In this document: piece by piece, positions 1 through 5,976 of the stretch
How positions within the stretch are numbered: the first letter of the stretch is position 1
Layout of the letters: each line of letters begins with the position of its first letter
NCBI GenBank assembly: GCA_023392635.1
Contig: JAEVYS010000085.1
Coordinates: 1-8,863 of the forward strand
Direction of reading: 5' to 3'
Origin: Actinomycetes bacterium
Lineage (GTDB): Bacteria > Actinomycetota > Actinomycetes > Propionibacteriales > Propionibacteriaceae
DNA: 8,863 bases
Notes under the pieces: model-generated
What the model was told of the DNA's origin: nothing
What the model saw: the letters and a program-made list of their open reading frames with translations, nothing else
The model's database searches: none
Translations under genes and position numbers: made by a program

Positions 1-90
1 CCGCCGGCCAGCACCAGGAAGTCGGCGGCCCGGATCCTGGAGATCGCGGGACTCTCCGATCCGCCGATCCGGGAGCCCCTGGAGGCCTGA
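1..90 (+). CDS. C-terminal fragment of an unidentified protein
   Basis: The first reading frame is open from the window edge to a TGA at 88-90 and gives 29 residues, ending in IREPLEA. The tail is rich in Arg, Ala and Pro, with one short helical stretch (SAARILEIAGL). This is too little to assign a family. It lies 54 bases upstream of an EryCIII-like glycosyltransferase on the same strand. In many clusters that position holds the P450-like activator partner of such a transferase (EryCII, DnrQ, AknT) or another deoxysugar gene. That is context only, because no motif supports it. The reality of the gene rests on the open frame at the edge and the tight same-strand spacing. Confidence 0.45.
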   Translation, partial: PPASTRKSAARILEIAGLSDPPIREPLEA

Positions 91-144
91 CCGGCTCCAG
101 CGTCGCTCAGCGTCACGTCGAGCGTGCGGCCGCATGGTGCGCGC

Positions 145-1407
145 ATGCGAGTGCTGTTCACGCCGTTTCCGTCCAGTTCCCACGTCAACAATCAGGTGCC
201 GCTCGCCTGGGCGCTGCGTGCCGCAGGGCACGAGGTCTGCATGGCGACCCAACCCGACGCGACCGAGGACATCCTCGGTGCAGGGCTGACCGCCGTGCCG
301 GTTGGCGACATGCTCGACGTCGCGCAGCACGTTCGCGACGCGGAGGCCCGCGAGGAGGAACGCCCGCCCGCCGACGGCGAGGCCGGGTCGTGGCTCGACA
401 CCTTCGACATCAGCGAAACCCGCACCGAGTCGCTGACCTACGACTATCTCCACGGCACCCTGACCGCCTGGACGAACGTCGTCCTGCAGAACACCATGCC
501 GCGCCGGGCGCTCGACGAACTCGTCGCCTTCACCGCGCACTGGCACCCCGACCTGGTGATCTGGGACCCGATGTACTTCGCCGGCGCGATCGCCGCAAAG
601 TCGTGCGGTGCCGCGCACGCCCGCTTCCTGTTCGGCCTCGACGTCCTCGGCAACCTGCGCCGGCACTACCTCGCGGCTCTCGCGGCCCGTCCCGCGATCC
701 TGCGCGAGGACCCTCTCGCCGAGTGGCTCGGCCGGTACGGATCCGGGTTCACCGAGGACCTTGTGGTCGGTCAGTGGACCCTCGACCCGGTTCCGTCCTC
801 GCTCGCGCTGGATACCGGGCTGCCGCGCGTCGGTGTGCGGTACGTGCCCTACAACGGGGCCTCCGTCGTGCCGGACTGGATCAGCGAACTGGAGGTCGGC
901 ACCGCACGCGTGTGCATCACGCTGGGCATGGCGCATCGCGAGGTGTGGGGCACCGATCGGCTCTCCGTCGGCCGGATCCTCCAGGGTGTCGCGGACCTCG
1001 GCGTCGAGGTGATCGCCACCCTCGACGACGTCGAGGCCGACGGGGTGCGGATCGTGGACTTCGTGCCGCTGGACGTGTTGCTGCCGCTGTGCTCGGCGGT
1101 CGTGTCGCACGGTGGGGCGGGATCCTTCCAGACCGCGCTGGTGCACGGCGTTCCGCAGGTCGTCGTGCCGGACATGCTGTGGGACACCGGTCTGAAGGCA
1201 CGCCGTCTCGCCGGGTCCGGTGCCGGCCTGTACGCCAACGACCTGACCGGCCTGCGGGACCTGGTCGGCCGGGCGCTTCACGATCGGGGGATCGCGGCGG
1301 CGGCCCGACGCCTGCGATCGGAGGCGCTCGCCATGCCCGCGCCGAGCGAGGTCGTAGCTCTCCTCGAACGACTCACGGCAGCGAACCGGCCAACGGCAGC
1401 GGGCTGA
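145..1407 (+). CDS. EryCIII-like (GT1, GT-B fold) macrolide/aromatic polyketide glycosyltransferase
   Basis: Predicted to transfer a deoxysugar from a nucleotide diphosphate donor to a polyketide aglycone or a growing sugar chain in the cytoplasm. The protein has 420 residues, the normal length for the family. The N-terminal acceptor domain opens with MRVLFTPFPSSSH, and His13 sits where the catalytic base lies in EryCIII-type enzymes. The C-terminal donor domain carries SHGGAGS (His322-Ser327), HGVPQVVVPD (334-343) and WDTG (346-349). These are the nucleotide- and sugar-binding motifs of antibiotic glycosyltransferases. ATG at 145 is preferred because MRVLFT is the family's usual start; an in-frame GTG at 124 would add seven atypical residues. 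Neither has a clear ribosome binding site. Many members need a P450-like activator, which is not visible here. Unusual details are Asn-Asn-Gln after His13, where relatives have bulky residues, and Ser rather than His before HGG. The sugar and acceptor cannot be predicted. Confidence 0.9.
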   Translation: MRVLFTPFPSSSHVNNQVPLAWALRAAGHEVCMATQPDATEDILGAGLTAVPVGDMLDVAQHVRDAEAREEERPPADGEAGSWLDTFDISETRTESLTYDYLHGTLTAWTNVVLQNTMPRRALDELVAFTAHWHPDLVIWDPMYFAGAIAAKSCGAAHARFLFGLDVLGNLRRHYLAALAARPAILREDPLAEWLGRYGSGFTEDLVVGQWTLDPVPSSLALDTGLPRVGVRYVPYNGASVVPDWISELEVGTARVCITLGMAHREVWGTDRLSVGRILQGVADLGVEVIATLDDVEADGVRIVDFVPLDVLLPLCSAVVSHGGAGSFQTALVHGVPQVVVPDMLWDTGLKARRLAGSGAGLYANDLTGLRDLVGRALHDRGIAAAARRLRSEALAMPAPSEVVALLERLTAANRPTAAG

Positions 1408-1485
1408 GAGAGACACCCGCTCCAGACACGCTCGACCTCGGCTCGAGCCCGCGACTCCATCGTCGATCGTAGGAGACCGGCACCA

Positions 1486-1521
1486 ATGAGCAGGTCCGCA
1501 AGAGCGGGGGAGTCTGCGTGA
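1486..1521 (+). CDS. 11-residue leader ORF coupled to KS-alpha
   Basis: An ATG at 1486 follows a good Shine-Dalgarno sequence (AGGAG, 1471-1475). It opens an 11-codon frame, MSRSARAGESA, whose TGA (1519-1521) overlaps the GTG start of the ketosynthase (1518-1520) as GTGA. Such an arrangement would let ribosomes terminating on the leader restart on KS-alpha. The peptide itself resembles nothing known. It may be a translational leader, or the remains of a longer gene. It is also possible that the ribosome binding site is used only weakly and that KS-alpha relies on its own GGGGGAG at 1506-1512. Confidence 0.4.
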   Translation: MSRSARAGESA

Positions 1522-2789
1522 GTCAACGTCGGGTCGTCATCACCGGGATCGGCGTCGTCGCGCCCGGCGGGTTGGGAGCGAAGGCCTTCTGGGAACGCAT
1601 CGTGGCGGGCACCCCGATGACCCGCCTGATCACCGCCTTCGACTCCACCGACTTCCGGTCGCGGATCGCTGCCGAGTGTGACTTCGATCCGTTCCAGTAC
1701 GGCTTCAGCGAGCACGACATCGGGCGCTTGGACCGGGCCGCCCTGTTCGCGCTCACCGCCACGCGGGAGGCGATGAGCGACAGCGGCCTCGTCGTCGACC
1801 GCGACGACGCGCACCGGGTCGGGGTGAGTCTCGGTACCGCCGTTGGCGCCACGCTGCGGTTGGAGGAGCGTTACCGCGCGGTCAGCCACGAAGGGCGCGA
1901 CTGGCTCGTCGACCACCGGCTCGCCGGCCCCGACCTGTACGACTACTTCGTGCCCAGCTCGATGGCGGCCGAGGTGGCCTGGGCCGCCGGCGCGGAAGGA
2001 CCCAACGCCGTCGTGTCGGCCGGGTGCACCTCCGGCATCGACGCGGTGGGACACGCCTGGGACCTCATCCGCGACGGATCGGTCGACATGATGATCGCCG
2101 GCGCCACCGACGCGCCGATCGCGCCGATCACGGTTGCCTGCTTCGACGCCATCAAGGCCACGTCCAACACCAACGACGATCCAGGCACCGCCGCGCGGCC
2201 GTTCGACCGTACGCGTAACGGGTTCGTGCTCGGCGAGGGCTCGGCGGTCCTGGTCTTGGAGGAACTGCAGAGCGCGCGCCGCCGCGACGCGCACATCTAC
2301 GCCGAGATCCGCGGGTACGCCTCCCGTGGCAACGCCTTCCACATGACCGGCCTGCGGCCCGACGGGCAGGAGATGGCCGCGGCGATCCGCGCCGCCCTCG
2401 ACACCGCCCGCATCCCGGCCACCGCCGTCGACTACGTCAATGCGCACGGCACCGCGACCAGACAGAACGACCGCCACGAGACCCAGGCGCTCAAGCGGGG
2501 CCTCGGCATGCACGCCTACGACGTGCCGATCAGCTCCATCAAGCCGGTCATCGGACACTCGCTCGGCGCCGTCGGAGCGATCGAGGTCGCCGCCAGCGCG
2601 ATGGCGATCGAGTTCGACGTCGTGCCACCGACGGCCAACCTCCACCACCCCGACGCGGAGCTGGACCTGGACTACGTGCCACGCGAGGCCAGGCAACGCA
2701 AGCTTTCCACAGTGCTGACCGTGGGCAGCGGCTTCGGCGGATTCCAAAGCGCGATAGTGCTCTCCGCGCCCGAGGCGGTGGCAGCATGA
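1518..2789 (+). CDS. Type II polyketide synthase ketosynthase, KS-alpha subunit
   Basis: Catalyses the repeated decarboxylative Claisen condensations that build the poly-beta-ketone chain, working as a heterodimer with the chain length factor encoded next. The protein has 423 residues, the usual length. It opens with RRVVITGIGVVAPGG, as KS-alpha proteins do. The catalytic nucleophile is Cys170 in AGCTSG, followed by His310 in NAHGTATRQND, Lys342 in SSIKP and His347 in VIGHSLGAVGA. These are the four catalytic residues of actinorhodin KS-alpha shifted by one. The GTG start at 1518 has GGGGGAG five bases upstream and overlaps the stop of an 11-codon leader ORF. The stop overlaps the CLF start (ATGA). 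Aromatic type II PKS membership is secure. The product class is not, because starter unit and cyclisation are set by genes outside the window. Confidence 0.97.
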   Translation: MSQRRVVITGIGVVAPGGLGAKAFWERIVAGTPMTRLITAFDSTDFRSRIAAECDFDPFQYGFSEHDIGRLDRAALFALTATREAMSDSGLVVDRDDAHRVGVSLGTAVGATLRLEERYRAVSHEGRDWLVDHRLAGPDLYDYFVPSSMAAEVAWAAGAEGPNAVVSAGCTSGIDAVGHAWDLIRDGSVDMMIAGATDAPIAPITVACFDAIKATSNTNDDPGTAARPFDRTRNGFVLGEGSAVLVLEELQSARRRDAHIYAEIRGYASRGNAFHMTGLRPDGQEMAAAIRAALDTARIPATAVDYVNAHGTATRQNDRHETQALKRGLGMHAYDVPISSIKPVIGHSLGAVGAIEVAASAMAIEFDVVPPTANLHHPDAELDLDYVPREARQRKLSTVLTVGSGFGGFQSAIVLSAPEAVAA

Positions 2790-3985
2790 GCACCGCCGTG
2801 GTGACAGGGCTCGGCGTCGTCGCGCCCAACGGCGTCGGTGCCGGGGACTACTGGGCGGCGACCCTGCGGGGCCGCAGCGCGATCGGGAGAATCGACCTGT
2901 TCGACGTCGAGGACTACCCGAGCCGCCTCGGCGGCGTGGTCACCGGCTTCGACGCCGAGAACCACCTGCCCAGCCGGCTGCTGCCGCAGACCGATCGCAT
3001 GACCAGGTTCGCGCTGGCCGCCGCGGACTGGGCGGTCGCCGACGCCGACATCGACCGGTCGGCGCTGGCCGCGACCGACCTCGGCGTGTCGACCGCGAGC
3101 GCCTCGGGCGGATTCGCGTTCGGACAGAAAGAGCTCGAGCACCTGTGCGCCGACGGACCGAGCCACGTCAGCGTCTACCAGTCGTTTGCCTGGTTCTACG
3201 CCGTCAACTCCGGCCAGATCTCGATCCGGCACGACATGCGCGGCCCGATCGGTGTACTCGTCGCCGACCAGGCCGGTGGTCTCGACGCCATCGCGCACGC
3301 CCGCCGCTCCGTCCGAAAGGGCGCGCCGCTCGTGCTCACCGGCGGGATGGACTCCGCGCTGTCCCCGTACGGGCTGGCCGCGCTGATCTCCAGCGGCATG
3401 CTGTCCACCGCCGACGACCCGCGCCATGCCTACCTTCCCTTCGACCGCAAGGCGAACGGCCACGTGCCCGGCGAGGGCGGCGCCATCCTCACCGTCGAGG
3501 ACGGCGACTGTGCCCGCGAGCGTGGTGCCCACGTCTACGGCGAGATCGCCGGGTACGCCGCCACGTTCGATCCCTCACCGGGCTCGGGTCGTCCGGGCAA
3601 CCTCGGGCGTGCCGTGCGGGCGGCCCTCGCCGACGCCGGGGTCGGCCCGGACGAGGTCGGCGTGGTCTTCGCCGACGCAGCCGGCGATGCGGACGCCGAC
3701 CGGGCGGAGGCCGAGGTGATCGTCGACCTCTTCGGCCCGCGTGGCGTCCCGGTCACCGCGCCCAAGACGATGACCGGTCGCCTGTACTCCGGCGCCGGCC
3801 CGCTCGACGTGGCGACCGCGCTGCTCTCGCTGCGCGACAAGGTCATCCCGCCGACCGTGAACGTCGTCGCGGACTACGCCCTCGACCTGGTCGAGGCCCC
3901 CCGGCCCCTGACGGCGTCGGTTGCCCTGGTGCTGGCCCGCGGCCGGCAGGGCTTCAACAGCGCACTGGTTGTACGTGCCCCATGA
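2786..3985 (+). CDS. Type II polyketide synthase chain length factor, KS-beta (CLF)
   Basis: Partner of KS-alpha; it shapes the tunnel in which the chain grows and helps generate the primer by decarboxylation. The protein has 399 residues. The position of the KS nucleophile is Gln162, in VADQAGGLDA, which is the hallmark of CLFs. The segment SVYQSFAWFYAVNSGQISIRH (around residues 129-149) is also typical of the family. Residues aligning with actinorhodin CLF gate positions 109, 112 and 116 are Phe110, Gly113 and Leu117, in GGFAFGQKEL. Actinorhodin CLF has Phe, Thr and Phe there. The smaller residues fit a chain longer than an octaketide, an inference from published CLF engineering. The ATG overlaps the KS-alpha stop by four bases, so translational coupling and equal subunit supply are likely. 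The stop lies 11 bases before the ACP start. Confidence 0.97.
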   Translation: MSTAVVTGLGVVAPNGVGAGDYWAATLRGRSAIGRIDLFDVEDYPSRLGGVVTGFDAENHLPSRLLPQTDRMTRFALAAADWAVADADIDRSALAATDLGVSTASASGGFAFGQKELEHLCADGPSHVSVYQSFAWFYAVNSGQISIRHDMRGPIGVLVADQAGGLDAIAHARRSVRKGAPLVLTGGMDSALSPYGLAALISSGMLSTADDPRHAYLPFDRKANGHVPGEGGAILTVEDGDCARERGAHVYGEIAGYAATFDPSPGSGRPGNLGRAVRAALADAGVGPDEVGVVFADAAGDADADRAEAEVIVDLFGPRGVPVTAPKTMTGRLYSGAGPLDVATALLSLRDKVIPPTVNVVADYALDLVEAPRPLTASVALVLARGRQGFNSALVVRAP

Positions 3986-3996
3986 AAGGAAAGCTG

Positions 3997-4266
3997 ATGA
4001 GTCAATCCGTCCGATTGAGCGTTCCCGATCTGCTGACCATCCTGGCCACCTGCGCCGGCGAAGCGGAGCCCGTCGACGCGGCCGCCGAAGACCTCGGCGA
4101 GGTCCCGCTGGCCGACCTGGGCTACGACTCCCTCGCGTTGCTCGAAGCGTCGAGCGCCGTCGAACGGCGGTTCGGTATCTCGCTGCCCGAGGAGGAGGTG
4201 GCCGAGGTGCGGACGCTGAATCAGCTAGGCGACCTGGTCAATGACCGCCTCGCCCAGGTCCGGTGA
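3997..4266 (+). CDS. Type II polyketide synthase acyl carrier protein
   Basis: Small carrier of malonyl and polyketide intermediates for the KS/CLF pair; it becomes active when phosphopantetheine is attached to a serine. The protein has 89 residues. The attachment site is Ser45 in LGYDSLALLE. The segment after it (ASSAVERRFGISLPEEEV) is the acidic helix II/III recognition region common to type II PKS carriers. ATG at 3997 is chosen because AAAGGA (3985-3990) lies six bases upstream. An in-frame ATG at 3982 overlaps the CLF stop and would add five residues (MKGKL) but has no ribosome binding site of its own. The order KS-alpha, CLF, ACP is the standard minimal PKS cassette. The stop overlaps the GTG start of the following SDR gene. 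Confidence 0.95.
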   Translation: MSQSVRLSVPDLLTILATCAGEAEPVDAAAEDLGEVPLADLGYDSLALLEASSAVERRFGISLPEEEVAEVRTLNQLGDLVNDRLAQVR

Positions 4267-5021
4267 CCGGTGCCGACCCGATGCGTCTGATCGGCAGCGG
4301 TTTCCTCGCCCGGCATCTGCGGCCGCTCGCGGACGCGTACCCCGGCGTCACCGTGCTCGCTGCCGGGGTACCGAGGCACCCGCTGCCGGACGCCGAGCAC
4401 GAGCGTGAGGCTCGGCTGGTGGCCGACACACTCCGGGACTGTGTGCGCGACGGCCGGCAGTTGGTGTTCTTCTCGACCGTCAGCATGTACGGCGGGCCGG
4501 GTTGCCAGGGACGCGAAGACGACCCCGTCGAGCCGGCCCTCCCGTACGGACGGCACAAGCTGGATCTGGAAGGGATGATCCGCGACTGCGGCGTTCCGTA
4601 CCTGATCCTGCGCCTCGGGTACGTGCTCGGTCCCGGAGAACCGGAGTTCCGGCTCGTGCCCGCCATCATCCGGCAGCTTCGCGCCGGACGCGTCACGGTC
4701 CAACCAGGCGCCCGGCGCGACATCGTCCACGTCGAGGACTGGATGACGGTCGTCGACCGGCTGCTCGCCACCGGCGTCACCGACGAGGTCGTCAACGTGG
4801 CGTCGGGCGACTGCGCTGAGATCGCGGCCGTGATCGACGTGCTGGAGCGGCATCTCGGCGTGACGGCCGAGCGGGTGCTCCTCGACTCGACAGTGTCGCA
4901 CTGCCCGTCGATCGCCAAGCTGCGCACGCTCGTACCGGAGGTGACGGCGTTGGGTTTCGGGCCGGGCTACCATCGCGTAGCCCTGGCCCGCTACCTCTCC
5001 TCCCTCCGCGCTACAGGGTGA
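4263..5021 (+). CDS. NAD(P)-dependent epimerase/dehydratase-type short-chain oxidoreductase
   Basis: Extended SDR fold with a Rossmann domain for NAD(P). With the GTG start at 4263 it has 252 residues, shorter than the 300-330 usual for nucleotide-sugar epimerases and ketoreductases. Visible motifs are a reduced glycine-rich loop (IGSGFLARHL, residues 10-19), FFSTVSMYGG (69-78, with the SDR Ser/Thr), the catalytic Tyr95-x3-Lys99 pair (YGRHK) and RRDIVHVEDW (151-160), typical of the extended family. The GTG overlaps the ACP stop (GTGA), so the gene is co-expressed with the minimal PKS. An ATG at 4281 (MRLIGSGF) is an alternative start, placing the Rossmann strand at the N terminus. The family handles nucleotide sugars as well as other carbonyl substrates. 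It could be a 4-ketoreductase or epimerase for a deoxysugar, or a reductase acting on the polyketide; the sequence does not decide. It is not a typical type II PKS ketoreductase, which is a classical SDR. Confidence 0.85.
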   Translation: MTGADPMRLIGSGFLARHLRPLADAYPGVTVLAAGVPRHPLPDAEHEREARLVADTLRDCVRDGRQLVFFSTVSMYGGPGCQGREDDPVEPALPYGRHKLDLEGMIRDCGVPYLILRLGYVLGPGEPEFRLVPAIIRQLRAGRVTVQPGARRDIVHVEDWMTVVDRLLATGVTDEVVNVASGDCAEIAAVIDVLERHLGVTAERVLLDSTVSHCPSIAKLRTLVPEVTALGFGPGYHRVALARYLSSLRATG

Positions 5022-5796
5022 TGAGCGGGAATCCCTCGTCGTCCAGCGGCTGGCCGGGCTCGAATCCCGCCATGTGCCCGTCCTGGACGCCGGGGCGGTA
5101 GGTGGCGTCAGCATTGACGTACACGATGCCGTGGCCCATCCGACGTGCGTCGGACGTGTTGCTACCGGCCAGATGCACGGTACGGCAGTGGTGAAACGTC
5201 ACGTCACCGGCGCGCAGTGGCACGGTCACCCGCGGCTGCCACGGGAACTCCGGCCAGATGTCGGTGATGTCGGCGAACTCCTCGAAACTCGTCATGTGCT
5301 CCTGCCGGTGCTCCGGCGGTCGCAGATGCGAACGGGGCACGTACGACAGGCAACCGCGCTCGACCGGGACGTCGGACAGCGCCACCCAGGCGGTCAAGGC
5401 CCGCGACAACGACGACAACGGCAGCCCGGTCTCGTCGTCGTGTACGAGCGTCGGCGCCGCCTTGTGCGGCTCCTTCGCGAGCACCTCGCTGGTGTACAGC
5501 CGCATCGGGCCATCGGCGAGCTGCAGCGCGATCGAACCGATCGCCGGGTGAAGGGCCAGTTCCCGGATCGTGTCGCTCTTGCGCCAGGCCTGCGCGACGT
5601 AGTTGACCTCGACACCGTTGACGCCGTCCCAGATCTCCATGTGGCTGTCGAGGAGCTGGGCGGCCGCCTCGGCATACCGGGCCACCTCGTCGGCGTCGAG
5701 CACGCCCGGCACGTGGACGAAGCCCTGTTCCCGGTAGCGGCGGATGGTCTCGTCAGAAATCGGATCGATCATGCTTCGCGCGCCTGTGTCTCCCAT
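5011..5796 (-). CDS. Phytanoyl-CoA dioxygenase-like Fe(II)/2-oxoglutarate-dependent oxygenase
   Basis: Predicted mononuclear non-heme iron oxygenase that couples 2-oxoglutarate decarboxylation to hydroxylation, ring closure, epimerisation or desaturation of a substrate. The protein has 261 residues, normal for bacterial PhyH proteins. Iron ligands are read as His119 and Asp121 (VHDDETG) and His208 (HCRTVHLAGSN). Arg219, eleven residues later, is placed to bind the 2-oxoglutarate carboxylate. YVPRSH (152-157) is also typical. The start at 5796 has a strong ribosome binding site (GGGAGGAC read on the minus strand, 5804-5811); an internal ATG at 5772 is weaker. It is the only complete gene on the minus strand here. 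Its tail overlaps the SDR by 11 bases, and it diverges from the Rieske gene. In nogalamycin biosynthesis the relatives SnoK and SnoN form a sugar-aglycone C-C bond and epimerise the sugar, so a similar late role is plausible but unproven. Confidence 0.9.
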   Translation of the reverse strand: MGDTGARSMIDPISDETIRRYREQGFVHVPGVLDADEVARYAEAAAQLLDSHMEIWDGVNGVEVNYVAQAWRKSDTIRELALHPAIGSIALQLADGPMRLYTSEVLAKEPHKAAPTLVHDDETGLPLSSLSRALTAWVALSDVPVERGCLSYVPRSHLRPPEHRQEHMTSFEEFADITDIWPEFPWQPRVTVPLRAGDVTFHHCRTVHLAGSNTSDARRMGHGIVYVNADATYRPGVQDGHMAGFEPGQPLDDEGFPLITL

Positions 5797-5976
5797 GGAC
5801 TACGTCCTCCCGTCACGGTGACTGCCGCCCACAGGGTGCGGCGCGCCGCTCGAGTCCTTCGCGTCAGCCGGTAGACCCGCACCGGCCCGGCGTGCTCGCT
5901 GCCCGAGTCCGTTTCGAGCGCAGCCTGGGATCGTCCGGAGTTCCAGCCCTACGACCGGGAAGAGAGTCGGGTTCTG
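5797..5976. promoter_or_regulatory. Divergent intergenic region between two oxygenase genes
   Basis: These 180 bases separate the starts of the minus-strand PhyH-like gene and the plus-strand Rieske gene, so promoters for both directions are expected here. I see no convincing -10/-35 pair on either strand. Visible items are the PhyH ribosome binding site (5804-5811), a purine-rich GGGAAGAGAG at 5957-5966 that can serve the Rieske gene, and a perfect 12-base palindrome, GCGGCGCGCCGC, at 5838-5849. Two copies of CGAGTCC lie at 5851-5857 and 5904-5910. The palindrome could be an operator or simply a GC-rich chance match. Confidence 0.45.

Noticed and set aside
1430..1448. Short inverted repeat GCTCGA/TCGAGC between glycosyltransferase and KS-alpha
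   Set aside because: Only six base pairs with a seven-base loop; too weak to call a terminator, and the genes are likely co-transcribed.
390..1472. Plus-strand frame of 360 codons overlapping the first glycosyltransferase
   Set aside because: Arg/Pro-rich frame-shifted shadow with no motif; the glycosyltransferase frame has all family motifs.
1278..2747. Long minus-strand open frame opposite KS-alpha (489 codons)
   Set aside because: It is Arg/Gly/Val/Asp-rich with no recognisable domain and lies opposite a gene with intact catalytic residues. Such antisense frames are expected in GC-rich coding DNA.
3145..3981. Upstream in-frame extension of the ACP reading frame
   Set aside because: The extension is a shadow of the CLF gene. 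The ACP start at 3997 has its own ribosome binding site and gives the normal 89-residue length.
5074..5874. Plus-strand frame opposite the PhyH-like gene
   Set aside because: Arg/Val/His-rich composition and no motif; the minus-strand gene has iron ligands and a strong ribosome binding site.
5851..5910. Two CGAGTCC direct repeats 53 bases apart in the divergent region
   Set aside because: Seven bases is short for a GC-rich region and the flanks do not match; not supported as an operator pair.
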